Source of the DNA: Hermatobates lingyangjiaoensis | Lineage: Eukaryota; Arthropoda; Insecta; Hemiptera; Hermatobatidae | Assembly: GCA_026182355.1 (NCBI GenBank) | Contig: JAPFBL010000527.1 | Span: 342,001 to 406,000, forward strand | Length of the DNA stretch: 64,000 bases | Direction of reading: 5' to 3' | Part shown: positions 32,789 through 43,775 of the stretch, piece by piece | Numbering within the stretch: the stretch's first letter is position 1 | Layout: each line of letters begins with the position of its first letter | The notes under the pieces: model-generated | Database searches by the model: none | The model's input: the letters and a program-made list of their open reading frames with translations, nothing else | Told to the model about the DNA's origin: nothing | Program-made: the position numbers and the translations under genes

Positions 32789-33210
32789 ATATATATATAT
32801 ATGTCGAAACGTCGGCAAAAGGACTAGTTTGAAATCATTAGTCCTAAACCCTCAAAATAATTTCATCATATATATGTATTTATATAAAAAAAAATCATAA
32901 ACAAAAAGATAAAATGAATTTATTTATAAATAAATAAATAGAAAAGAAAAAATAATAAAAAGATTAAATAAAATACAATAAAACTATATTTGTGATAGAT
33001 AATAAATGGTAAAGAATGACCAGACAATAAAGATAGAGGTAACTAGTTAAGAATAGGATATCTTGAAAAATAAAATACGAAACAAACTATTAATAAGTAA
33101 TAAAAAAGAAAATAAATATATTCATAATTATTTATAATTTAATTATAAAATAATTTAATTTATTATTTTTCTCCCTCCCTCCCTAAGGAGGGAGAAAAAA
33201 ATTAAATAAA

Positions 33211-33830
33211 TCTATATAAAGAAAATAATGATTTTGTCTGTACATTGCTTAGAACTGACTCAATTCAAGTTTTCTTTACGTTTCATACATTGGAGAAACC
33301 GAATCCACCCTTAAAAAAATTTCTGTCGGTTTGTCCCCAAAATTTGTCACAAGTAAACTCAGCCACCATAAGACATATCAAGCCGAAACTTTAACACTAG
33401 ATTTGTGTATGCCCAACTTAAACTATAGGCTATAAATAGATTGATAATTCAGTACAGAAGCGAAGTTATGGAACTTTAAGCTGTATTTTTCAAACTTTAC
33501 AAACAAGTTTGTTTTAAAAATACACTGGTGTGGCAAGTAGGTATTGTTAGTTGATTTTAATTTCATTTGAGCATATAAATATATTGCGTATTTGACATCA
33601 TTGAAAAGGTGTTTCCCAGAGTTCAAGATGTACTATCTATTAAGAATAAATAGTTTTGTAAACGAGCAATTCTCAACCCTTAATATGAACAGGCAGGAAA
33701 AATCAATAAACAAGTTCTTACGCTATAAGAAGCCGAGGAAAGAACATACAAGTAAGTAAAGAGATTGATTAGTGATGAGGAAGCAGTTCATTATCATAAT
33801 GAATAATTTCTGAATGCAAAATATTTCTGT
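33211..33830 (+). mobile_element. Helitron derivative, 5' part, plus strand
   Basis: Starts A|TCTATATAAAGAAAATAATG and continues with the leader shared by 30.5, 35.3 and 61.3 kb, then a decayed coding part (AAGGTGTTTCCCAGAGTTCAAGATG...AACGAGCAATTCTCAAC) that corresponds to the Helitron helicase CERAI region. It is truncated before the CNGTRL motif. Confidence 0.65.
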
Positions 33831-34189
33831 GTTGTTATTAACATCATAATTTTGACTTATGATGTAATCTGAAGATTGCGATGAGGATAGATCTGTTTAT
33901 CATCAGAATAAAATTATACCTAAAAACAGAGCATTATCTAGAGGTAGTGATAGAATTTTTTTTAAATTTAAATTAACAAAAAGAAGGATCATAGTACATT
34001 TAATGTTTCAACTTTATTTATCGTTAAGCCCACTTACTATGGAACAATGATATTTTTCAAAAAAACTAAAATTAAAATTACCAATTAACCCAGACACAAG
34101 ACTTAAACGTACAGACACTAACAGAAATTACAAACTCCTTAGGCTTGTAGACTCAAAATGGAAACTTACACTAACATATAGTACGTTGT

Positions 34190-34310
34190 GTTTCCGGCGT
34201 GCTTGGTCGCCCATTCTCTCTTTTCTCCTGAAGACGGATCATCCGAAAATTTGAGTTTGTAAGTGTGTCTCTTTCTCTGTGTGTTGCTTTTCTTCGTTTG
34301 TGAACTGATA
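34190..34310 (+). mobile_element. PLE pseudo-LTR, GGATCATCC family, plus strand
   Basis: Nearly identical to 1865-1953 and joined to (TA)n at 34311 by the extended end TTGCTTTTCTTCGTTTGTGAACTGA. It includes an intact hammerhead at 34225-34255. No minus arm is attached. Confidence 0.7.
34225..34255 (+). ncRNA. Hammerhead ribozyme (PLE), helix III palindrome AATT
   Basis: CTC, CTGAAGA (34228-34234), extra C, GGA-TCA-TCC, GAAA (34245-34248), AATT, T34252, GAG. Confidence 0.7.
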
Positions 34311-34377
34311 TATATATATATATACTTTTTCTTCTTCTCGGAATTTGGTCAGGGTAAATATATGAAATCACCTTTAT

Positions 34378-34415
34378 GCCAACGTTTCGTCTTTATTTTA
34401 AGACATCCTCAGGGC
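34378..34415 (-). ncRNA. Hammerhead ribozyme (PLE), helix III palindrome ACGT
   Basis: Minus strand: GCC, CTGAGGA (34406-34412), extra T, GTCTT-AAAATA-AAGAC, GAA, ACGT, T, GGC. Helix I is GCC/GGC. Confidence 0.75.
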
Positions 34416-34544
34416 TATAAACTAACAAAAAAACAATAAACAATTGGCATTTGTCATTTCTACTTTAGAAACATCATAACAAATTGAAATTCTAAAGTAG
34501 AAATGACAAATGCCAATTGTTTATTGTTTTTTTGTTAGTTAATA

Positions 34545-34582
34545 GCCCTGAGGATGTCTTAAAATAAAGACGAAACGTTGGC
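34545..34582 (+). ncRNA. Hammerhead ribozyme (PLE), helix III palindrome ACGT
   Basis: GCC (34545-34547), CTGAGGA, extra T34555, the same GTCTT/AAGAC helix II, GAAA (34572-34575), ACGT, T34579, GGC. It is the mirror copy of 34378-34415. Confidence 0.75.
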
Positions 34583-34680
34583 ATAAAGGTGATTCCATAT
34601 ATTTACCCTGACCAAATTCCGAGAAGAAGAAAAAGTGTTTGTTAGTAATTTGTGGTCAAGAAAACAGTACTTGTTATATA

Positions 34681-34739
<59 letters not shown>

Positions 34740-34740
34740 T

Positions 34741-35130
34741 ACATATATATAACGCAGTCCTGAAGCTTTTCTGGGCCTATGGTGTAGAAATCTGGGGTTT
34801 CTACAAACATCCATCCATCCAAATCCAAATCCATCCAAACAAACCATCCAATCTACAGTGTTTACAATCCCTACAGTCGAAAATCATCAGAAAACTATGA
34901 CATTTACATTTCTATGTCCTCAACAAAATCATACATTAAGACCTCAAAGTCCCATCTGTTCAGAACTTTGCAATAGAAAGATACAAATTATTCTACGAGT
35001 ACAACAGATTGCTAACTCACCCCAACTAACTTGTTTATTCCCTTCACTCAGCTGTAATGCCTTCAAAACCGAGTAGGAGTTTAAAAAGAAAATGGCTCCG
35101 AGACCTCCTCTATTAAACCAGCTGTGAGGG
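34741..35130 (+). mobile_element. Jockey-type LINE RT 3' fragment
   Basis: Encodes AVLKLFWAYGVEIWGFYKHP and LQCLQSLQSKIIRKL, the IL-P-xWxYGxxLWG...QRxQSKxLR thumb end of Jockey-clade RTs, then frame-shifted sequence ending LKRKW/MAPRPPLLNQL. No poly(A) tail is clear. Confidence 0.65.
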
Positions 35131-35307
35131 TAACCATGTTACGAAGTGCCACTCATTCCCGTGACCGCTCATTCCCGTTATAAATCCCCGCTAATCGTAG
35201 AAACCAAATTACAATCTTTTCTTAATACAAATACTTATAGTTGAAGTCAAAAAAATTAGTAATTAACAAAAAAAAATCTCTTAAATTCTTAAATAAATAA
35301 AAGAAAG

Positions 35308-36150
35308 GTTTTGTCTGTACATTGCTTAGAACTGACTCATTTCAAGTTATCTTTACGTTCCATACATTAGAGAAACCGAATCCACCCTTAGTAAAATTTC
35401 TGTCTGTCGGTTTGTTCGCAAAAGTTTTTCACAAGTAAACTCAGCCACCGAAATACATAGGTAGTTGACACTTTGATAGTAGGCTTTTGTATGTCTAACT
35501 TAAAATATATGTTTTGAATGGATTGGAAATTCAAAAGTAGAAGTAGAGTTATGGACTTTTAAGCTGTCTTTGGCTAACTTCGCAGACATGTTTATTTAAA
35601 AAAAAAAAACAAAAAAAACAGGTATAGCAAGTAGGTATTGTTAGGTGATTTAAATTTCATTTGAATTGAAGCTCTCAGCAGGAGATAGTTGACAAGGTGT
35701 TTTCCGAAGTTCAAGATCTGCTATCTATTCAGAATAACTGGCTTTGTGAACGAGTAACTCTCACTTCTACAAATGAGCAGGCAGGAATATCAATAAACAA
35801 GTTCTTGCACTATATCAAGCTGAGAAAAGAACTTACAAGTCAGTAAACAGAGTGATTAGTGATGAGGAAGTAGTTCATTATCAAATTGAATTTCTTGACT
35901 CCATGACTGCTCCTGGGCTGCCCTCTTATGACTTAAAACTTAAAGTAAGAGGCAGCAATCAAGCTGTTACGAAACTTCAGTACCCCCAAAAAATGTGCAA
36001 CAGGACACGACTCCGAAATCGTGCTTTGCACAGATACGTCATAGAGGCTGATATCATGACTGGGTGTTGTACTAGGGAGTCAATCTTATAATGGATACCT
36101 AGCAACTGTCCCTTTTCCGTCAGCATCTGATTCAGGACGTGTGGCACTTT
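35308..36150 (+). mobile_element. Helitron derivative with readable helicase C-terminal segment
   Basis: The leader is as at 33.2 kb, then a helicase-like reading: DEEVVHYQIEFLDSMTAPGL, PSYDLKLKVRG, KMCNRTRLRNRALHRYVIEA, DIMTGCC (35860-36090). These match the EAVHYPxEFLNSL...GLPPHxLxLKV...CNGTRL order of Helitron helicases. A deletion removes most of the PIMLLRNL segment. The frame is broken elsewhere, with no Rep domain. Confidence 0.75.
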
Positions 36151-36159
36151 AGGAAGCTG

Positions 36160-36755
36160 CAAAAGAGGTATAGCTTTCTAGAAAAATCCTCAATACTGCA
36201 AAAGAACAAAAAACAGCGTCGCACAAAGAAGAATATATCTCCAAGATTGCTTATTAACCGAGAGAGTCGAAACTAGTTTCCCTTGATATTGTTTACACAA
36301 GTTTCGCTCCATATATAGTTAACACAATCCATTTCACAAAAGAAAAAAAAAAAAAGAAATGAATCGAACAAAAGAAGAATGAAAGAATAAAAAGGAACTA
36401 GAGCTTGCAGTAGGGAGGTGTAGAGAGAAGGCAGTGATGTAACAGGACTTGAACTCGGCTAAGGGGAACAGTGTTGACTTTCTTCTCGTCTGACCTAAAT
36501 ATCCCTACCTTAACTCACTCCCCCCCACCCAACCATCCTCCCTCATTAGACACTCGGAACAATTCAAATCCCTTTTGTCTCCAACCAACAGTGGTACCAA
36601 CTAAATATAAGAGTATCAAAAAAAAAACTTTCTAAAAAAAAATACTATAATTAAACGTATTCTCAAAGTCATTGTCCCTCATCCATTTATTTAATTAAGT
36701 AATTAATCTTAATTCGGCTATTAAACCAATTATAATTAAAATTATCGGTATTTAT
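36160..36755. other. Low-information DNA
   Basis: A-rich, no gene or element named. It has an ACTCCCCCCCACC patch near 36520. Confidence 0.5.
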
Positions 36756-36760
36756 TTTAT

Positions 36761-37073
36761 TATTGTTTAAACCGATCCCCTAGCGGGTGATAACGTCAGC
36801 CGTTTACCGACTTTTTGTTTGATCAGTGATTCTACAGATTCTACTTTGAGAGTTCCAAAGTTTGCCTAACTCAAGTGTATTTAGAGTAGGGATCTTTAAG
36901 GAGTACTTGACATCGCACCGGCTCGGGACCGAATGTTTAACGTCCTTTCCGAGAGACGACGTATTCAGATTTATTCACCTCCTGCGTGAATAAATCGAGA
37001 GCCAGGTGGGGATCGAACCCTGGACTACCAGTTCAGAGGCCAGTACGTTAACCACTGAGCTAACTTGAGCCCC
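36761..37073 (-). mobile_element. tRNA-derived SINE, full-length copy 2
   Basis: Minus strand: AGTTAGCTCAGTGGTTAACG (A box), GGTTCGATCCCC (B box), body GGAGGTGAATAAATCTGA, then CGATGTCAAG, a 3' region with TGCCT/AGGCAAACTTT and GTAGAATCTGTAGAATCAC, and the end CACCCGCTAGGGGATCGG. About 310 bp, the best reference copy here. Confidence 0.85.
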
Positions 37074-37129
37074 AAAATAACCAGTAAGTCACTTTGGAAT
37101 TATATAAATATTCTGAATTTTTTTCCAAA

Positions 37130-37175
37130 AAAAAATTTGGAGTGGCTTACAATCCACTTTACCATAAGTATATAA
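37130..37175 (+). mobile_element. Family R 5' end fragment
   Basis: AAAAAAAAATTTGGAGTGGC, then TTACAATCCACTTTACCATA, 57 bp from SINE copy 2. Confidence 0.55.
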
Positions 37176-37179
37176 TAAT

Positions 37180-37905
37180 AAACTCGTTTACATGAATCTA
37201 ATTTTTGTTTTAATGTGGCAATACATAGATATTAATCAATTACGTATGATATGTTTAAATATGGATTCGATCATTTTATCAGTTAAAACACAAAAAATGA
37301 TTGATCAATCTGAACAATATCATTATTTTAAAATTATAAAATATATTATTATATTTATAAAAACTGAGGACCTGAATCACATTGGACTCGTGAACTGCCA
37401 TATTATACTTTCATCTATAACTAAATTCAATTTCAGATTTTTCGGTCTTTTATGATTTTCATAAATGTACATTGAGATGTATCTATCACTTATGCAGTTT
37501 TAGGAATATTTTGACTAAAATTTTTGACCATTCCGAGATGATTGGCTCGAATACGGATTTAATGTGATTAATGGTTATATCTCTTCTAGATGCAGAGTTT
37601 GCCTTTTTTCGTATGATGTCAAACACAGGTTCTATTCATTGTAGTTAAGCAAACAATTCCTAATAGATGTTCTTAGTACATTTTGAAATTCTCTCTTTGA
37701 ATATATAGTGTTCTTTTCCAAATGTAGTACAGTTGGATTTTTTTTTTTTAAATTATATTTAGCCCGCTCTCCTTGACATTCTTTGACCGCTTTCTTCTTT
37801 TAATTTCTCAGTTTCATTCATCTAAAGGGTGAGGTGTTTAGTGGAACAATCCTTAAGAATTAAGGATATTTTTATAATTCCAAACATTTTTAAATCGTTT
37901 TCTAA
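37180..37905. other. AT-rich unique DNA
   Basis: A short open frame at 37192-37455 has no recognisable features. Nothing else seen. Confidence 0.5.
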
Positions 37906-37912
37906 CTCATTC

Positions 37913-38184
37913 CTAAAGAGCCAGGTTAGCTTAATGGTTAACGTACTCGCCTCTGGGCTTGTAGTCCGGGGTTCGATCCCCACATAGCCCTCGATTTATT
38001 CATGAGGGAGGAGGCCAGGTTAGCTCAGTCCGTCTGTCCTGAGCCTGTACGATGTCAGGTACTTGTTAAAGATTCCTACTCGAAATACACTTGAATTAGG
38101 CAAACTTTAGGACTCCCAATGTAGAATCTGTAGAATCACTAATCAAATAAAAAGCCGCTAAACAGCTGTTATCACCCGCTATAG
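37913..38184 (+). mobile_element. tRNA-derived SINE copy 3, interrupted by a hAT element
   Basis: AGCTTAATGGTTAACGTACT and GGTTCGATCCCC boxes, then a body with a short internal duplication (CCAGGTTAGCTCAG at about 38012). The 3' part stops at CCCGCTATAG and resumes after the hAT element as CGTTAGGAGAATGG (38993-39010), which corresponds to the CGCTAGGGGATCGG end of the SINE. Confidence 0.75.
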
Positions 38185-38992
38185 CAGTGTTACCCAAACT
38201 TTTTCGATTGACCGCCCCCTTGGGTCCATAAACCTATAACTCAACACCCTAGAATAATAATCAGATTCCTAGACTAAATAACCAAATTAGTAACATTTTA
38301 ATATAATAATAATAATAATAACCATTTATTGCATTATAAAACCTTACACTCTTATCTTATTTATATTATACAGATTGTTAATGCAAATCGGCTTTTGCCG
38401 TGCTACTCGGAAACGAGTGAGTTCCGTATTTCGATATTTAGTAAGCTACATTTATATACAATGATATATAAAGGCTTCGAATATTAACAGATATAATGAT
38501 ACACAATTAATGCGTCATTCTAAAGTTTGTTACCCAAATTCTTGTTTACATTTTTATTATTTTATGTATTCCTTACTTACTTCTCTCAGTTATCCTATTT
38601 TTATTATAATGAGTTTTGACTTTACTTCGGCTTTCTTCCTTTGATATGAACATTTTAATAATAAAATTAAAATAATTACTAATCGAATATTTATTTAGAA
38701 TCCAATAGATGTATTGTTTTATAGCATATTTATGCAAAAGAATTAATACACAATAAAAGAAACTTAGGTGAGAATATACTTTTAACATAAAAATGATTTA
38801 TCAAAACAAATAATTTTAAGAAACTGTTTCCTAGAAGTTTACATGTCCTGTTTTCACTTAAATTTAGAAATTATATTGCATGAACATTTTCAATTTAAGG
38901 AAATAGAATCTTTGCTCCTTTTTGCATTACCGACTCCCGATATCAAAGCACCGCCCCCAGGGGGGCGGTACCGCCGACTTTGGGAAACACTG
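38185..38992. mobile_element. hAT-type non-autonomous element inside a SINE
   Basis: Ends CAGTGTTACCCAAAC and the complement of TTTGGGAAACACTG; sub-terminal CCGCCCCC/GGGGGCGG blocks. The flanks CGCTATAG and CGTTAGGA are both derivable from the SINE octamer CGCTAGGG, fitting an old 8-bp target duplication. A relative occupies 1-328. No transposase ORF. Confidence 0.7.
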
Positions 38993-39337
38993 CGTTAGGA
39001 GAATGGTTCCAAACTTTTCTAAATCGTCTGCTGACTCATTTCTAGGTATTCTCTTTGCTGCTAGACACTCATATAAAAAAAAATAATTACACTGTTTCCG
39101 TTACTAATTTATAATCCTTCATTATAACAAACTGGATTGATTTTATAGAAATCAGAAAACGTTCAATGCAGGGGATCTTTGAAGCAGTGACGAAGCAGCT
39201 TTTTTACCACCCCCCGCTGACCGTTCATAATCCGTCAACCATCAAAATTTCCAAAAATACTCAAAATATTTATTCTCATGGAATTATAATCAAGGATTTT
39301 GATTGTATGACAAAAAAGAAACAATGTTTAAAAAAAT

Positions 39338-40551
39338 AAAAAAAAAATCTGGAGTGGCCTGCACTCAACTTTACTATAAGCCAACTTAATATCAATTCTC
39401 TTGGGTATATAATATATAATATCTCATTTAGGCATAATGTAAACATTTAAATGAGAGATGTTTATTAGTCATTCATGAACTATTAGATTAGTTACATTCA
39501 CAAACATAACTCCTCTTTTTGAGGAAAAAGTCCATTCGTCATACTTCAATAGCATGGAAAGACAATACAATTCACAAAGACAAATTTACTTATTAACTCA
39601 TATTAAGTTTTGTTCAAGAGTGAAATATATAGATTTATTAAAGCATTTTATAGGACAAATCTATCATACCATGGAAGACAAAGGAAATTTATTTATGTTT
39701 ATTGGAGTTGTTTTTTTTTTAAATGTCAAAATACTGTTCCTCTTATATCTCATATAAGTCAATAAATTATTTAAATTTTTCTATTATCAATTCTAACATC
39801 AATTTTATCTCAGTGGATTCGCTCAAAAAAATTCTAAGTCAATGTAAGTATTGTAAAAAAATATCAAAAAGTCGACAAGTATAGCATGTGATCCCTTAGT
39901 CTAAGATAAACAAACAGTTTTTATAGCGTTATTGCTCTTTTCCGTAATTGAAACTTCATGATTTTTTTTTTATGAATTCCTAATGTTTTGTTCCATTTTT
40001 GTACAAATTTTCATTATATTTTAATGAGTCGTTTAGTGTAAAAAAAACATTTTCTGAAAACAGAAATCGTACTTTAACGCCCCTTTAGTGAATGTAATTT
40101 TTAAAAAAAATTATCTCGCCTCATTTTCCATATAATGTTCTATTTTAAGGTATAGTTTCATTTTGATCCGTCAAACGGTATGGCTTGTATTGCTCTCACA
40201 AGCTTTGAGATTGAATTAGAAGTCAAAATTTTTACATTATATTGAAAAAAAAAATTCCTATTTTGTTTTTAAATTCTGAATATATTTTTCGTTCGTTCCA
40301 TTTGTTCCTCAAAGATCATGCCAAAATTTCAAAACTGTAGGGTTATCAGTTTAGGAGAAATAAATGTTTTCTAAAAAACGGTTTTTGGCAAAAAAAGTGA
40401 CTTTCCCATCATGCATAATTCTTCCCAAACAATAGGGATCTTCTTCCCTATGAGGCCCATTTTTGTGTAAAATATCAACTTGATCCATCAAAGATTCTGG
40501 ACCGTAGTGTGGTAACAAGCAATGCTAACACACTCACCCACCCACCCTCCA

Positions 40552-40644
<93 letters not shown>

Positions 40645-40760
40645 CATCATCGAAAAAACTTCATAAAACGACTTTTGGGACCTCAAAACATATAATTCCG
40701 TCAAAATCTCGAGATCGAATTTTTTCACGATCACTCTACTTTACTTATAGTAAAGTAAAA
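39338..40760 (+). mobile_element. Family R, second long copy
   Basis: Co-linear with 12816-14470 over its length, from A-run plus TCTGGAGTGGCC to ACTTTACTTATAGTAAAGT. It includes a long (CA)n at 40555-40630 followed by GAGAGAGAGA. Non-coding. Confidence 0.75.
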
Positions 40761-40845
40761 AGAAGGTAACTATGGCAACAAGATTAACTTCATTCTGAGG
40801 TAAAATGGATAAACAAACAAAAATATCCACACAAATGAAGTTTTA

Positions 40846-40884
40846 TTCAACGCGTTTCGAACACTTCGTGTTCATCATCAGGAA
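40846..40884 (-). ncRNA. Hammerhead ribozyme (PLE), helix III palindrome ACGCGT
   Basis: Minus strand: TTC, CTGATGA (40875-40881), extra T, GAACAC-GAA-GTGTTC, GAA, ACGCGT, T, GAA. Helix I is TTC/GAA. Confidence 0.8.
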
Positions 40885-41029
40885 GACACTATACTACAAG
40901 TTATATCTAATCAGTTACAAAATTAGAGTGAAATAATAAAATTCAATTAAGAGAATTCAAGACATAATTGAATTTTATTATTTCACTCTAATTTTGTAAC
41001 TGATTAGATATAATTTGTATTGTAGTGTC

Positions 41030-41067
41030 TTCCTGATGATGAACCAAAGTGTTCGAAACGCGTTGAA
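41030..41067 (+). ncRNA. Hammerhead ribozyme (PLE), helix III palindrome ACGCGT
   Basis: TTC (41030-41032), CTGATGA (41033-41039), extra T, GAAC...GTTC helix II, GAAA (41055-41058), ACGCGT, T41064, GAA. Confidence 0.8.
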
Positions 41068-41384
41068 TAAAACTTCATTTGTGTGGAGACTTTTGTTTGT
41101 TTATCCATTTTATCTCAGAATGATTAAAGACCACACAATTACGGATTACACAACTAGTGATTTAAGATCGACTTCTTTTTCTTGAGACTTTTTGAGCTTC
41201 GTAGAGCTTAAACCTCTTCACCACCAGAACGTACGTATACTGTCATGGCATAACTTTAGGACGAAGTATAAAGCTTACGAGTATACCTCAAGGAAAGTGT
41301 TTTTTGAGTAACCTGTGCTTTTGCGTGTTTGCGTAACTCACTTCCGTTCTAGACCGTAGTGAGTCTAAAAACTTTGGATCATAC

Positions 41385-41630
41385 TCACCCAATCACTCGC
41401 ACACACATACATCAACGAAAAAACTTCATATAACAACTTCTGCAACCTCAAAACATGTAATTCTCGAGATCGAATTTTTTAACCATCACTATACTTTACT
41501 TATATATCCCTCTTCTAAATACACCTGAGTAATCAAAATTTAAGACTCTGAATGTAGAATTACCGATCAAACAAAATGACCGTAAAAGGTTGACGTTTTT
41601 AACCCACTAGAGGATCGGTTAAAAAAAAAC
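41385..41630 (+). mobile_element. Family R 3' end fused to SINE 3' part (copy 4)
   Basis: 41385-41503 is the R end (CTCGAGATCGAATTTTTT, ACTATACTTTACTTATA). It is directly followed by the SINE 3' region (TCCCTCTTCTAAATACACCT through AGAGGATCGGTT plus an A-run). The SINE is 5'-truncated exactly at the junction. Confidence 0.65.
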
Positions 41631-42434
41631 AACTGACGTTCTAACTATGGGAAATATAAATTATACAATTATTTGTTAACAGCACAGTCAAGTTGATAGA
41701 ATTACAAAGCATCTTTCCAGGCAAAGGAAACGGTTAACGGTTAAAAAGGAAATGACAAGAATACTTTAAAACAAAATGCTCACCAATTTTTTTTGTAACC
41801 ACTCTAACAGTTTTGTGGGAAGGTAGTTTTTTTTTTTTTTTTAGTAGTGATAGTAGTAAGCAATTAGTGTAATTATGGGAAGTGAACTGGTCCTTCATGA
41901 TGGCAACACTGATTGAGGAAGAAGGGAAATACAGTGTTGCAATCTGCTTGCATTTAGACGTGTCTAGCAGGTGTCTTTAAAAAAAAACTTTCTTTTTTTT
42001 TGCTACCTGTCATGACAGATGTTATCAATTAATGTTTGGTCGCCCATTAATTGCCATTTATTTTTGATTTGGTAATCTCTTCCTATCATTATTGATGATA
42101 TTACATTTTCCTATTGGTAAACAGATAACCATGTAATCGCATTTAATCAGTCTGTAATTGGATGACTTTTCAACACTGATTTTTAGCTGAGCTGTGACGT
42201 CACCCATAAGACAGAATAAGACGTCCTTATTATATTAAAATCAGCAGTCTGTCTGTCTGTCTGTCCGTTTGTAATATAGAAATAGCCAAACCGTAGACGT
42301 CCAACCGTAGATGTCCAATTGAAAGCCACGGGTCTCTTCAGTGATGTTGCAACTATTTTTACCACCCAGATCGGTCGTAAAATTAGCCCCAAGTATAATT
42401 TCAGATGATTTCTTAGCTTTTTATTTTACGAGTA

Positions 42435-43005
42435 TTCCTTTAGTATATGTAAAGTATTAACGATCATGAAAAAATTCGATCTCAAAGTTTTGACGGAATT
42501 ACATGTTTTGAGGTCCCAGAAGTCGTTTTATGATGTTTCCTCGATAATGTCTGTGGGTGTGTGGGTGGGTGGGTGGGTGGGTGGATGGGTGGGTGGGTGA
42601 GTGTATTAGCATTGCTTGTTACTACAGTGAATCAATCACTATCTGTACTATCTACAAGAATGAAAGACTTATAAATATCTCCCATTTAGACATTTTACCT
42701 AAATGGAACTTTATATATTTTTTTTATTGTTTAAACCGATCCGCTAGAGGGTGAATACGTCAGCCGTTTACCGGCTTATTGTTTGATCGGTCATTCTACA
42801 GATTCTACTTTGGGAGCCCTAAATTTTGCCTAACTCAAGCGTATATCGAGTAGATATCTTTATTAACGAGTACCTGATATAGTACAGGCTCGGAACCGAC
42901 GGCTTAACATCCCTCTCCGAGGGATGACATTCTCAGATTTATTCACTTCCCGCTTGAATAAATCGAAGGCCAGATGGGGAGATCGAACCTCGTTAATCGA
43001 GCCCC
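42435..43005 (-). mobile_element. Family R piece abutting SINE copy 5
   Basis: 42435-42715 is R in minus orientation with a (GGGT)n tract. At 42723-43005 follows a nearly complete minus SINE (3' end GGATCGGTTTAAACAAT at 42726; body ATCTGAGAATGTCATCC; head with B-box-like GTTCGATCTCC), with the A-box area deleted. Confidence 0.7.
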
Positions 43006-43007
43006 TT

Positions 43008-43775
43008 ATTTGTTAGTGACCTTATCTGTGAGTGACCCTATTTGTTAGTGGCCTTATTTTGAGTGATCTTATGTGTAAGTGACCTTATCTTTGAATGATC
43101 TTCTTTGTTAGTGATCTTATCTATGAGTGAACTTACGTGTTAGTGGCCCTATCTGTGAGTACCCTTATTTTGAGTGATTCTGTCTGTGAGTGGCCTTATC
43201 TGTGATTGACCTTATTTGATAGAGTTCTTTTCTGTGAATGACCCTATTTGTTAGTGGTCTTATATTTGAGTGATCTTATTTGTTAGTGACCTTATCTGTG
43301 TGTGACCTTACTTGTTAGCGACCTTTTCTGTGAATGACCTTATCTGTGAGTGACCCTATTTGTTAATGGTATTATATTTGAGTGATCTTATTTGTTAGTG
43401 ACCTTTTCTGTGAATGACCTTATCTGTGTGTGACCTTACTTGTTAGCGACCTTTTCTGTGAATGACCTTATCTGTGAGTGGCCCTAATTGTTAGTGGTCT
43501 TATATTTGAGTGATCTTATTTGTTAGTGACCTTTTCTGTGAATGACCTTATCTGTGTGTGACCTTACTTGTTAGCGACCTTTTCTGTGAATGACCTTATC
43601 TGTGAGTGGCCCTAATTGTTAGTGGTCTTATATTTGAGTGATCTTATTTGTTAGCGACCTTTTCTGTGAATGACCTTATCTGTGAGTGGCCCTAATTGTT
43701 AGTGGTCTTATATTGAGTGATCTTATTTGTTCTCTGTGAATTCCTTATCGGTGAGTCACCTTATCTGTAAGGTCA
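43008..43775. repeat. Minisatellite with higher-order structure
   Basis: A basic 15-17-bp unit, TTATCTGTGAGTGACC or TTATTTGTTAGTGACC, is repeated about 45 times. Within 43255-43735 a block of about 100-120 bp repeats three to four times. No coding frame. Confidence 0.9.

Larger units (their letters stand above)
34325..34674. mobile_element. PLE palindrome, F2 family (GTCTT...AAGAC)
   Basis: Arms 34325-34478 and 34494-34640 are near-perfect inverted repeats centred at about 34486. The left end is short (CTTTTTCTTCTTCTCGG at TA). The right is long (GTTAGTAATTTGTGGTCAAG...TACTTG before TA). Both hammerheads are intact (34378-34415 minus; 34545-34582 plus). A related, eroded dimer is at 51325-51582. 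Confidence 0.85.
40820..41105. mobile_element. PLE palindrome, GAACAC...GTGTTC family
   Basis: Arms about 40825-40960 and 40968-41100 are near-identical inverted repeats centred in GAATTC (40959). Both hammerheads are intact. Unusually, no long (TA)n flanks it; it lies 60 bp after the end of a family R copy. The outermost segment is CCACACAAATGAAG and its complement. Confidence 0.8.

Noticed and set aside
36985..37073. tRNA-like A and B boxes, possible tRNA genes (also 17.8 and 37.9 kb)
   Set aside because: The acceptor stem is not closed and the sequence runs on into a repeated SINE body; these are SINE heads.
40534..40734. Open frame with long Cys-Val runs
   Set aside because: It is the (CA)n tract of family R read in one frame.
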